64,000 nt of DNA from contig QZLH01000027.1 in assembly GCA_003833135.1 (NCBI GenBank), positions 51,812-115,811 on the forward strand, in the 5' to 3' direction. Of this stretch, positions 24,401 to 35,814 are shown piece by piece (the first letter of the stretch is position 1; every line of letters begins with the position of its first letter). Origin of the DNA: Oehlia diaphana. Taxonomy: Eukaryota > Glomeromycota > Glomeromycetes > Glomerales > Glomeraceae. Below the pieces are notes generated by a model. That model was not told the origin of the DNA. It was given only the letters and a program-made list of their open reading frames with translations, and made no database searches. A program made the translations under genes and the position numbers.

Positions 24401-27400
24401 CTTGAGGTAAACTCTTGTCAGATTCTAACATTAAAGAACAAACGATACATTACCATTAGTTTCTCATTTTCCTCAAAATTGAAATTAAAATTTTTACAAA
24501 ACTACAATTTTTATCCGAGTCTTACCGTTTAGACGAGTCAAACTTTTCTCAATAAAAACGTGTATCTCACTTTTCTCGGAGTTAGTACAAAGATCCAAAT
24601 TACTGAGAGCTGCAGCAAAATCATCACATCTCTTTTTCGAGAAAGTAAAATTTATTACTGGCAATAAATCTCTTTTTTTCAATAAATTAATAATATTTGT
24701 CCATAAACTTTTATTTTGCTTTAAGATTGAAAGTATTTATTATTAGTAAATTATTGAATATTATAAAAATAAAAAAATCTATGATGTAAAAAAAAAAATA
24801 CCTGTTGCTGAGCTCTAGGATCTCCTCCACCCCCACCTCCACCCCTACCTCTTTGTCTGGTACCATTGCGACCACTTCCACGTCCACGTCCTCCACGTCC
24901 TCCACGTCCTCCACGGGCGTCACTAGCATTTCCTTTCGACTCTTTCTCTTTGTTTAATGCATTTTGAGCTTTCTTCCATCTGTAATAATTTAAAAGTCAG
25001 ATATCTAAAACATTTATAAGCTTTCCCTACGTGGTGGTATACGTACTCTTGATCTGAGAAGACTTTTTTTTCATCAACAATTTTATAAAGTTCATTTTCA
25101 GCATATAAATAATGTTCAAGTGGTACAGGACGTTTATATGTACTAATTACATGAATTTCTTTCTTTTTTGTTCGCCTATTTAAATTAATTTACAATTAGA
25201 GTTGGAAAAACAAATTTTTCTTAGATCGTAAAATATCACAATGAATATTATACCCAATCCAATCAGCAAATTCTTTTGTATTCGGTACAGTAGCCGATAA
25301 AAGAACAAGATTTACGTGAGCAGGTAACATGATAATAACTTCTTCCCATACCACACCTCGCTATGTAAAAAATACAATCGAATACATTAATATGACTAAT
25401 ATCAATCTTTAACTAAAATAGATTTTTACCTCTGAATCATTAATATAATGAACTTCATCAAATATAACAAATTCGACATCTCTGATCAAGTCAGCTCCTT
25501 TATATAACATTGATCTTAAGATTTCTGTTGTCATAATCAAACAAGAAGCTTCAGGTCGAATTTGTATATCTCCTGTTAATATACCAACATCATCAAACTT
25601 AGTTTTAAAATCACTATATTTTTGATTTGAGAGAGCCTTAATCGGGGATGTATATATAGTTCTAAAAAAGAAAGAGGACTTAATATCAATGGTTGTGTAA
25701 GAATAATATAAATGTATTGTATTAAGAAATACCGGGTCATATGTTTTGAAGCTAAAGATATAGCATATTCAGCGACTGCAGTTTTACCGGCTGAAGTATG
25801 AGCAGCCACAAATACTGAATCCCCATTTTCCAGATGGTAAATTGCTTGTTTTTGAAATATATCCAATTCAAATTTGAACTATAATTGAAAATATAAGTCA
25901 ATATTAACTTTATTTTTTGATTTTGTTTGTTGTTTCTTGTTACTCAATATACATACCTCATAAGCAAGCTCTGGAACAAGTTCCTTAAAATTCTCCATAT
26001 CCATTTTTACCTCATGAGCCCACTCTTGCTTTCGAGAATTTGCTTTACTTACTTTACTTGCTACACTTGAGCCTTCAAGTGGAGGCGGCTGAAGTAAAGG
26101 AATATATTATATATGGCAACTTTTGAATATTTATTATACAACACTAAGACATGGTTTTCATACCTGAGTTGGTAAAAGGTTATCAACAGAGTCTTCGTCT
26201 TTTATATCTTTACTTGTTTCTTCTGTTTCTTCATTTTTCTCCACTTTCACGAGTTCAATATCCTATTTAGGTAAAACAATATTAATTCAATATTATTAAA
26301 CATTTAACAATATCTTGCAATAGCGTGTTATCCTAACTTCTTGTACTTTATTATCTAGAATAGATCGAACATCTTCCGTTTCATACAAAGGTTCAAGGAA
26401 TTCGGTAAGTTCATCCTCGTCATGAGTAATCATATCAGTAATATTTAATCCCACATATTTATTTGTAGATCGAATTTGGCGGTCTTTTTCATCTATTGAG
26501 TGTACGTTAAATTAAAAGATTCGGCGTGTCTAAACATATTATGAACTATTGCAACAATTAAAATTTTTAGGATTAAAAAAAGTTGTCTATCTAGTACCTT
26601 CAAATATTAAACCACGGTCAAATCCTGGAGGTATCGATAAAATTTCAACTTGATAGAGTTCAAATTGAACGAAAAAGTATATATATGTGTATTTAAATTT
26701 AATGGGAAAAAAACACGTAATATTATATTATATAACGCTTTGATAAAAGAAAATTCTCTTACGTTACATCATATTATAGAATAATACAAACCATCTTCGA
26801 AACTCAACGGAATTTCCTTATCAATAATATCATTTATCACTTCTGCGTCAACCATCACTTCAGGTTCCAATCCACCTAGAAAAAACGATTTTAGTCAAAA
26901 TGTTTTTATTTAGACTAATATAATTTAAATAATTCATACCAGGAGCGAATGGAAATTGACTAGAAGCTCCTCTGACAAAATGATTTATAGATCCAGGTTC
27001 ACGTAATAATGATGTTGAATTTTTGACAGTCAAATTCAAATCAGTAACCACAACCTTTAACCACGAACAAATTAATTAGACCCTTAAAATATAACTTTTT
27101 TTCAAGCTTCAAAAATATATAAATATATGCAGTTACTTCTTTATATCCAATAATTTTTCCATCAGGACCATCTCGAGCAATTTCCAAAGTAGTTCGTGGT
27201 TTTGATGGTTCCAATACAGTTAATGAAATAAAATCGGGCTCACGTTCCAATAATCTTATAAAAAAATATTTAAATAAACAGAATTTCTGTCATATTTTAA
27301 ATATATTAATTAAAAAAATTACTAACTGTTGACATTTGAATAACCACGAAGTTGGGAATGAAGTACGAGGTATTAAATATCTTTCTTCTATGTCTCGTTG

Positions 27401-27659
27401 TACTTCTTCTCGTGACAAGGGTCTTCCAAGTCCAACTGGTAGCTAGTTAAGCAGAACTTAGTAATAAATTAACTCTAATAATGAGATATAATTAAAATTA
27501 TACTACTAATACATACTACAAGTAATTCCTCATTCAAAATATTTGTGCTAACTGGAATATTATTTAAATAACTAATTAGGAAATATACACTAAAGAAACG
27601 ACGAAATTAAGAAACAAAAAGGGTTTAATGATTAAACCTGATACTGCAATATCATCCAT
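21413..27659 (-). CDS. SKI2: SKI2-like RNA helicase (Ski complex, cytoplasmic exosome cofactor)
   Basis: A long multi-exon DExH helicase. From the start at 27659 (MDDIAVS; the frame stays open upstream to a possible acceptor near 27690) it reads [20 protein letters not shown] and [20 protein letters not shown]. Helicase motifs follow: [19 protein letters not shown] (about 25750-25815), [19 protein letters not shown], then [30 protein letters not shown] and [12 protein letters not shown] (about 24005-24030). The Ski2-specific [20 protein letters not shown] and DSH C-terminal region ([28 protein letters not shown]) follow. The RGG-rich insertion and [13 protein letters not shown] favour SKI2 over MTR4. 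The final exon is only nine bases (21413-21421: Tyr, Phe, stop). Ski2 with Ski3 and Ski8 feeds RNA to the exosome. Confidence 0.92.
21825..21950 (-). repeat. In-frame low-complexity repeat (RDPKDPKN type) inside SKI2
   Basis: Within the C-terminal DSH region the coding strand repeats 9- and 18-bp units giving Arg-Asp-Pro-Lys-Asp-Pro-Lys-Asn and Asn-Asp-Arg-Asn-Phe strings. It sits between [10 protein letters not shown] and [20 protein letters not shown]. The highly charged insertion is flanked by conserved Ski2 sequence, so it probably forms a surface loop. Confidence 0.75.
24802..24910 (-). repeat. RGG/Gly-rich tract in the SKI2 arch insertion
   Basis: The coding strand gives [19 protein letters not shown], then a run of Gly and DPRAQQQ. 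Arg-Gly-rich loops occur at the same place in the yeast Ski2 insertion and commonly bind RNA. The tract is GC-rich compared with the rest of the gene. Confidence 0.8.
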
Positions 27660-28062
27660 TTGCTTAATTCGTGTTAATAAGACAGAACTGAAAATAATAG
27701 TTTTGGATTTCAAGCCCCCATTATTTTACGATAATTTATCCGGACATTATACCCGATATAGATAATCCTATCGAGTCGATCACGAATTTGTTTTTATGTC
27801 TACAAGAGAAACTTTTATATAAATCTTTTGTATAATAAGTATTTTATTACATTCCCTGCAATTTTACTTATGTATTTTTTAGTTTACAAACTGTCTGTAC
27901 TGTCTTTAAATTTTATAGGGAGTTATTGTCTGTATTTCTCCAGCGGAAAATGAAACGTGATGGTGCTTTAAATAATAACTGGTATTAATTTTATTACGAA
28001 TAATTTGTAGGCATTTATATTGTAGTATCACGTGATTGAATAAAAACATTATTTAATTTGAA
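27660..28062. other. Intergenic region between SKI2 start and WOPR gene end
   Basis: It contains TATCACGTGAT at 28026-28036, about 370 bp before the SKI2 start. A further 5' SKI2 exon could lie here, since the frame is open above the chosen ATG. No other gene was seen. Confidence 0.5.
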
Positions 28063-29296
28063 CTATGCAGTTTCTATATCGGAATCATTTTCATTACTAA
28101 TTGTAAGACTGTCATTCAAAGGATTAGTAGAAGTATTAAAAATTTGAGTTTGTTGAAGTGGTGGAATTATAGAAGGATAAATAGCAGAATTAATATTTGA
28201 ACTATTAAAACTAATTGGTTGATTAGGTGACCAAGGAATACACAATAGTGGAGTTTCGACTGTCAAATTTACAGCACCATATTGATATGGAACAAAAGTG
28301 CTAGTAGATGGTATAATATTATCATTCACATATATCTGATCGTTATTTAATGCGCCGCCTAAAAGTGTACTTCCTAACGAACTTCCTCCAATAATACCGG
28401 TTTGATAATAAAGTTGATAATTCGGTTGTCGTTGATCCGTTTGAGCCAATAAAAATTGTTTCGATAAATATTGTATTGGTTGTTGTTCATTTCTCTTTTT
28501 TTGAATTTTTTTTGAATAATTTCTATTTATCTTAGGCATCTTTTCCGAATTTAAAATATCTTCTCCAGGCTGAAGGTATCGAAGTTCTTCAAACGCCCGA
28601 GGAGGTAAAGATGATTCTGGTGAAATGACAGCATCTTCATAAATAATCATATGTTGATACTTTTCGTTAAATTTAATGCTTAGAGTTTTCTTTAATAACC
28701 CATCTTTCCTCAATAAAAACGTTCCTTTGCTACATTGATGTACTTTAAGTCCTTCAGTGGTGATTCGTTTTTGTAACAAATCGTCCAAAGGTTCATGACG
28801 TTTGATGTTTAGATCACGTGTTGCTAATTCACGATAAACTAGGAAATCTTTGATAATCCTACTTGGGCTCCATAATCTCCCATCTGTCCATCGTTTTATT
28901 CCTGATTCAATTTCATCAAAAACATAACTAGGAGTGAAAAAAAAAGAAAATATTTTAAAATTTATAATTAAAAAGTAACTACAAAGTTCATAATCTTACG
29001 ATAAAATACTTACACTTTTCCACCACGTAATTCTTCTTTCTCCTTCTCCAGCAACCGACGTGTGGTCTTATGAAGGATTCCCTGCCGGCACGCTTCTATT
29101 ATATAATAAAAAAATTACGTAACTTGGCGATTGGGAACAATTTATTTATTTTAAACTTACCAAAAATAACCAATGCATCATTTAAAGTTTCAACTCTCCC
29201 TGGAAAGTAGTCAAATGTGAAAACAGTCTTCTTTTTAAATAAATTACGCGAGTATAAGCTCGAACGAGTAATTAACGAACCTCGATAAGTTTCCAT
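28063..29296 (-). CDS. WOPR-domain (Gti1/Pac2 family) transcription factor
   Basis: Three exons (29161-29296, 29014-29095, 28063-28927) give 360 residues in one continuous frame. The first WOPR half reads VETLNDALVIFEACRQGILH, RRLLEKEKEELRGGKVYVFD and EIESGIKRWTDGRLWSPSRI, ending FLVYREL. The second half reads GLKVHQCSKGTFLLRKDGLL, KKTLSIKFNEKYQHMIIYE. The C-terminal third is Gln/Asn/Ser-rich, as usual for an activation region. WOPR proteins (Wor1, Ryp1, Sge1, Gti1, Pac2 types) are fungus-specific DNA-binding regulators of morphological switching, host interaction and nutrient response. Both halves and the SGIKRWTDGR signature are intact. Which paralogue it is cannot be told here. Confidence 0.93.
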
Positions 29297-29743
29297 TTTT
29301 TTTTCTGGAGAAAAAAAAGGTGCAAAAAAGGAGATTAAAAAGATTTAAAATAAACAAGAAAATTTCTGTGATTATTTTATACTTTTTTTTTTGTATCATG
29401 AAAAAAAAGAGTCTAAATAGACTTTTTCAAGTGTAAAAAAAAAGTTTGATAAAAGTCTATCTAGATCACACATATTTGATTAATAAGTGAGAATTACATT
29501 TTTTACGAAAATATATAACACTAAATGTATACATGTCAAGATTTATGATTAACTATAAATCACTTTCAGCCATATGTGACAAAATAAGATAAATTTATCG
29601 TAAACATTTTATTAACATTTTATCAATTATATAATTAAATTAATTAACTACGAACCACTTTATAATTAAATGATCAATTAATCAATTATCTATAAATAGT
29701 TCATTAGATTCCTACTCAAATTATAACGAAGTTTTATATTTAT
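29297..29743. other. Intergenic region between WOPR and COA6 genes
   Basis: AT-rich sequence with T and A runs around 29290-29450. It is the promoter side of the WOPR gene and the 3' side of COA6. No CACGTG and no gene were seen. Confidence 0.5.
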
Positions 29744-30178
29744 TTATTTATTTAACATTTCACGTTGTTTAATTTCCAATTGTCTACGTTTATTAAAATA
29801 TTCGACCTTTTACGAATTCAAATTTGAATTATCATCATTCAATGATTAAATTATATAAATTTAAATTAAATTATAAATATTAATGAATAATAAAATCATC
29901 AAAATAATTAAAGTTTCTTCGATTTTATCTTCACTTACCCAACTTGTAATACAAGATTTTTCATATTCTTCCTTCTTTTTCCAACAATTAAATTTTTTTA
30001 CCAATTTTTGCATGTTTTCATCATTTCGTACTGAAACTGGGTCAACAAATAATTTATCATCACTATTCGAATTATTGATATTATCTAAACATTCAAAATA
30101 TTCATCTCGCAATTTCCAACAGAGATCTCTTTGGGAGCGTAAAGGTGGTATTGATTGAGTGTTTGTTGATGAAGTCAT
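29744..30178 (-). CDS. COA6: Cytochrome c oxidase assembly factor 6 (COA6-like)
   Basis: Two exons (29939-30178 and 29744-29806) give 100 residues. The twin-cysteine CHCH signature is clear: CWKLRDEYFEC is CX9C, and CWKKKEEYEKSC is CX10C, followed after the intron by ITSWVEYFNKRRQLEIKQRE. This is the COA6 arrangement. COA6 is a mitochondrial intermembrane-space protein needed for copper delivery to COX2. The N-terminus has no cleavable presequence, consistent with the disulfide-relay import used by CHCH proteins. The exon 1 donor GTAAGT directly follows the conserved Trp. A CACGTG lies at 30273, 95 bp upstream, and a MITE starts at 30370. Confidence 0.92.
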
Positions 30179-30369
30179 TTTATTTTATGAAAACAAATTT
30201 GAGTATGTGTGAAATTAAAAATTTTTTTTTTTTGACTCTGCTTTTATTAAAGATCAGCGATTTGTTGATATTCACGTGATGAGTACTTCATAACTTTATA
30301 TCCGATATTCCACAGGATCATGTATAGTAAAATTTTATAGTTATCCGATAGTATTTTATATGCAATATC

Positions 30370-30598
30370 CAGTGTTGTACATTTTTGATGTCCGCAGCTT
30401 TTTTTGGTTGTCCCGGACATGTCCGCGCTCTGTCCTTCTGTAACTAAAAAAACTCGACAAAAATTATATATGTTTATGCATAATTGGATGCTAAACATTT
30501 TTGCTAAGTATCGAACAAGGTTATCATAGTAAAATATTGAGGGGGTTCTCATTTCTTTTTGTGTAACATGTCCCGGACATTGTCCCGTGACAACACTG
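30370..30598. mobile_element. 229-bp hAT-like MITE with TIR and target duplication
   Basis: The left end CAGTGTTGT and right end ACAACACTG are inverted. The element is flanked by the direct repeat CAATATC (30363-30369 and 30599-30605), extendable to eight bases if one terminal base is assigned to the target. Internal near-palindromes of TGTCCGGGACATGT lie close to the ends (about 30410-30430 and 30567-30585), resembling subterminal transposase-binding repeats. No transposase is encoded. It sits about 190 bp upstream of COA6. Confidence 0.8.
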
Positions 30599-33199
30599 CA
30601 ATATCGAATATGAAATTTATTTTATTATTAATTATACATGCAATAAAATATATCTATATACATTATCAATATATATAATATATTTGCCTTATTTAATGTA
30701 GATTTATTTCATTAAGGAGTTGCTTTTTGACTTTCATTATAAATTTGTAAGAAAATAATGATAAGAAAAAAATGGTAACGAAGGAAAAAAAGTGATAGAA
30801 ATTAGACTATTTAGGCTATTGATAAACATGGCCTCTCGGATATAAAATTTATCCGATGGAAAATGATTATTATTTTTACTTATTACAGGTAATGATTGGC
30901 TGAATAAGCCACTTCGTGGCTTATTTTCAGCCAATCATTTACCCTCCATAAGTGTTATTCACTCTTTTTCATCAGATAACAGATAACTATATAATATTCT
31001 ACAAACCCAAAATTTCCACGCTATAGGTCATAAGAACACTAGATATTGTTCATTAATTATGGCAAAATATCACACTATGAAAGCTGCAAGACACTTTTCC
31101 TAAGAGACCTCGCATTCTCCAAGTAGTTTTACAATTAATAATCCACAGACTTTATTTCGAGATTGTTGAATAATTCATGAGGAGATCAGTATTGATAAAT
31201 AACCTCAATATTTTAATATTTTTACGGAAAACCAAATTTCTTATTCTTACACAGCACGTAATTTTAAAAAAATGCAAATTTTAGTAAAAAATTTTTTTGA
31301 TTGTAATGAAATAATATATGTAATAGTTTCTTTATCAGTTAACTTATATTTAATAGATGAAAGTTGTCTTAGAATCAATTTAATATATTAATATAAATGT
31401 GAAGAAGTTTTATTCAAGTGTAATGGGATTACATAGAATAAAAATGAAAATTAATAATTTAATAAAAATTAAGACCTATAAATATAATTAATAATTGCCA
31501 ACTTTAGATAAATTGGAAGATTAGATGCTATAAATACTTGTTTTATAGATATCTATGAGTTTTAATTTTAAATAAATGAATACTAAAAGAATTTTTTTTT
31601 TGATTACAATTCCTGTATAATTTTTTAGTCTTAAATGAATTATTTAATAAAATGCCAAATAGTTAATAAAAGAAAGAACTAATGTTTAAATTTACCATTT
31701 ATAAAGGTGTCTAAAGCAGAGAAATCACATAATTCAGTATAATTTTGATTAGATTAATTTTATATAAAAGCAAAGATTAATATAAACTTTAAAATCATAA
31801 AATAAGTAGTATTCCTCATGAATTGAGTTAAATCAAGTTTCAATCAATTTTTTATTTATTCTATGCTAATTTTTATAATACTTTGACTATATTATTTATG
31901 TTATGTGAATTTATGTGAGCCATTTTGAATTGCATATATAGGATACTAAAAATAAGCATATTTTAATTTGCTTTGCAAATTCACTTAAAAAAAAAAGTAG
32001 ATTTTGAATATTGTTTTTAACTTTATATATGAATAAACAAAACTTTACTGATCATATTTAAAAATGAATAACAAAAATAAAAAAAAGTCAAATAAATCAA
32101 AAACAGGATTCAAAATTCTACTTTGCGCTTTAAGTAAACTTGTAGAGCAGACAAAAATACATTTAATAAAATCTGCTTACTTCTAATAGAAGTTTTCTCA
32201 CAAAATTTCAGATTTACTAGTAATTTTATTAACCTTTATGTCTCATAATTTTATTTTAAAGAAAATTTATTTATCATATATATGATAATATTATTACCTC
32301 CATTTTATTTATTATATGATAAATCTAATTAAAATATAGTATAATTATTATATATATAAACAATTTTATAGCTTTGTTAATAGTTTTTTTTTTCTAATAT
32401 TCTTTTTAAAAAAAAAAAATAACTTATTTTAATTTTTACTTAAAAACATGTTAAAGTTGCTTCTTAGTAACATTTAAAAATACTTTTATGTATTAGTAAA
32501 GTAGTTCAAAAACTTTAATTGTTCAATTATCATAAAGAAATTGGATTATACAGCTCAAACAGTGATTTGTAAAACATGGAAAATGATAACACTCCACAGG
32601 TTAGTCAATTGTACACATTTTTTTTTCATAAAATACTTTTTTTTTTTTTAATCGCAGCACATTTATAAATTTATTAAAATAATTAAAGTACTAATATATA
32701 ATTAAATTACTAAACTACCTAATTAAACTAATATTATTACTTTATAAACTGCTCATCATATTATTAAAATACCCCACACGTGTACTGTTGAATGATCTAT
32801 TATGCTATACAGGTAAACATATGTGAAATATGTTTTCTTAGCTAAGGGCCTTGTAGTCAATGCAAGGGTAATCATGGGACCTACTCATAAAATACTACTG
32901 AAATACTATTGAAAGTGTTTGAAAAAAATTAATTTGAGGTAAATGTAAAGTTTTAATAGCGTTAATTTTTAACAGGACCCCGAGCAATACTGATATAAGT
33001 AACAAGAAATAACGTATAGAATAGGCTAAAATAATTGTAAAAATCTTTTCTTTTTTAGATAAATTTTGATAACATTGATAAGAAATATATTACTTTATTT
33101 AATAACGACTGACATTATTATAATTCTGGCCCTAAAAAAATGCGTAGAGCTAATAGTAAATTTTTGCTAATTTCCTATAACCTATTTATATATTGTTTA
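30599..33199. other. Gene-poor AT-rich region
   Basis: I see no gene here. It contains a strong hairpin at 30888-30943 and an inverted pair near 32011 and 32108 (AAGTAGATTTTGAAT and its complement). A short sequence TAAGTAAACTTGTAGAGCAG near 32135 recurs with one change near 52866, so it belongs to a dispersed repeat. A possible mini-exon near 32577 lacks support. Confidence 0.5.
30888..30943. repeat. Near-perfect hairpin with 3-base loop
   Basis: The arms GGTAATGATTGGCTGAATAA.. and its complement pair over about 25 bases around the loop TTC, with a two-base and a one-base offset. As RNA or single-stranded DNA it would fold strongly. It may be a small foldback element. Confidence 0.8.
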
Positions 33200-33201
33200 T
33201 A

Positions 33202-33452
33202 AGGTTGCTTGCTAAAACCTAAGGGTTTAGGCAAGATGGCATTTTGCCGAAAAGTGAAATTCTGCTGAAACTATATTAAAGTTATATTAAAAAACTGGTG
33301 AAACTCTGGAGAAAGGCAAAACTACTGAAACTTATTATAAATGCTGAAACTGCCAAAACTCTGCCAAAACTTTGCCAAAACTATAATAAATCTATAGTAA
33401 AATTTTGACAAAACTAATCGTAGGATTTTGAAGAGGTTTAAACAAGCAACCT
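33202..33452. mobile_element. 251-bp TIR element with TA target duplication (mariner-like MITE)
   Basis: The left end AGGTTGCTTGCTAAAACCT and right end AGGTTTAAACAAGCAACCT are inverted with two mismatches, and TA flanks both sides (33200-33201 and 33453-33454). The interior repeats GCCAAAACT/GCTGAAACT words and carries no coding capacity. Confidence 0.75.
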
Positions 33453-33946
33453 TAATTGTTCAGGATCCTATTAATATCAATAGTATTATTATTTATTAGT
33501 TAGATGATATTAGATAGCGTTAAATGTACATTATTTATTAGTTAGGTAATGTTAAATAGCATTAAATGTATATTAATTAACGTCATAAAACATTATATTA
33601 TCACACATTAATTTATTGATGTTAAATAACATTACTTTATTATGCTTAACAGCTAATTTATTTATAATTTATTAAATAGCAAGAATTTCTTAAAATACAC
33701 AATTCTACTGTCAAATATTTTTAATAAAATCTTACTTTTAAGGCCATTAATCAAAAGTTGTATTTAAGATAATCATAAAATTTTAAAAAATTTTGCATCT
33801 AACTTTGACGATTTTATTAATAATTAATTGTAGTTATATAAAAACTTTAATATAATATATAGAATTTGGTATAAGAAACAACTTTTGTTAATATAATTTT
33901 TGATGTTTAAAAGAAGGATTTTGACTTTATATAGAGTCTTATATTA

Positions 33947-34439
33947 CTTTACAGAAACTTTAAATTTTCAAGCGATATCATTTTGATATCATTTTGATAT
34001 CATTTTAATAAGCAAAAGCTAAACTCAAAGCTGCTCATTTAGGAAAAACTCACTCTCTTGAAATTCAACAGTTAATGTCAAAAACTATCGATTTAATATC
34101 GATGTAATATCAAAATAAAGTATTATTATTTTGATATCATATTAATATTAAATTAATATTGAAATAATATTAAAATGATAATAAAAATAATATTGAAATA
34201 ACATATTTAAGTTTAATTTAAAAATATCATTTCGATATCATTTTAATTATCATTTTGATATTATTTCAATATTAATTTAACATCGATATAATATCAAAAT
34301 AATAATATTTTATTTTGATATCACCATTGATATTAAATCGATATTAAAATAATATTAAAATAATATTAAAGTGATACCATTAAGATAAACTTAATGATAT
34401 CGATTCTATATTGATTAAAAATATTAAGTTTCTGTAAAG
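33947..34439. mobile_element. 493-bp AT-rich TIR element with TA target duplication
   Basis: The ends CTTTACAGAAACTT and AAGTTTCTGTAAAG are perfectly inverted and flanked by TA at 33945-33946 and 34440-34441. The interior is a self-complementary mosaic of GATATCATTTT and AATATTAAAATAA words in both orientations. No ORF is present. It fits a non-autonomous Tc1/mariner-type element. Confidence 0.75.
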
Positions 34440-34989
34440 TAATGAAAATTTAATTATGCATTTTAATTATATACTTATAAAAATTAATTTTTTTTATCTT
34501 TGCTATTTTATTTATTATAATGTAAAATTTAATATGGTAAAAAAAATTTAGATTTTATTATATAAAAATTTTGATATTATTTTACAAGTTAATTTTTCAT
34601 TCAAATTTTAATGATTAACTGTATATCTAACTCATGCCAGAATGTAAATCAATTTGGCTGCAAAATTATATAATAATCTGGCCAAAATTAGAGAAATTTT
34701 TATAACATTATTTATTCTAATTTAGAAATTGCAAAAAAATTTGCTCATAAAACAGTTAAGGAATCACAAATCAAATAAATGCCATTGTCGCAAAATTTGC
34801 CTGAAATTTTTCTGGCAAATTGAGAATTATCCCAGTAAATTGAAGTAAATTGTGTTACAATTTTGAATAATTTAGAACTTAATAATTTGGCAAATTTTGT
34901 CAAATTGGCATCAAACCGCAGAATTCCTAATTTAAATGTTGAGAAATTTTTCAGTAAATGATCATTAAATTGTGTAAATTTTAGGTAAA

Positions 34990-35395
34990 TTTTTAGTAAT
35001 ATTATGCAAATGTAATACAAATTGTGATGAATTTAGTCAAATTTTTAGTAATGTTATACAAATATAATATGAATTATGGTGGATTTAGGTAAATTTTCAG
35101 TAATATTATAAAATGTAATGTAAATTGTGATGAATTTAATCAAATTTTTAGTAATGTTATGCAAATATAATGCAAATTGTAGTGGATTTAGGTAAATTTT
35201 CAGTAATATTATGAAACGTAATGTAAATTGTGGTAAATTATAGTAAATTTTTAGTAATTTTATGTAAACGTAATGTAAATTGTGGTAAATTGTAGTGTAT
35301 TTTTAGTAATATTATGTAAATTATTGAAAATTTAGGTGAATTTTTCAGCAATGTTATGCAAACATAATAAATATAATGCAAATTGTGAAAAATTG
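34990..35395. repeat. 52-bp satellite, about eight copies, partly dimeric
   Basis: Monomers begin TTTTTAGTAAT or TTTTCAGTAAT at about 34990, 35042, 35094, 35145, 35197, 35248, 35300 and 35341. Copies 1 and 3 share GTGATGAATTTA-TCAAA, while 2 and 4 share TGGATTTAGGTAAA with AAATATAAT. The alternation gives a 103-104-bp higher-order unit before the array shifts to a third monomer type. Flanking sequence (34.6-35.6 kb) is a degenerate version. Confidence 0.8.
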
Positions 35396-35814
35396 TGGTG
35401 AATTTTACATTTTTTGGTAAAATATTGGCTAAATTTTGAATAATTTAGTAAAATTTAGGATAATATTGGATAATTGAGTGAAAATGTTTTGCCAATTTTA
35501 GACAATTAAGCATAAATAGTATAAACGTGATAATTTCAGAGATAATTTAGTGAAATTTTGCAATAATTTCAGACAATTGAGTGAAATTTAGTAAAATTAG
35601 TAATAATTTTAAATAATTTAAATAATTTAATGTAAATGCTATAATAATTTAAAACATTGATTTAAATATTATTTATTAACAAATGCACAATTATTATTTA
35701 ATAATAAGAATCTATATTAATCTATATTCATCAGATATTCAATGATCCATAGGTAATCTATACCTCTAATTTATTTATATATCTAATGTCTGATGCTAAA
35801 GTAGAAGCTGGTGA

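Noticed and set aside
30247..30552. 101-codon minus-strand ORF
   Set aside because: It largely overlaps the MITE and reads through its palindromes.
32577..32600. Possible first exon (MENDNTPQ then a GTTAGT donor)
   Set aside because: No second exon with a compatible acceptor and open frame could be found.
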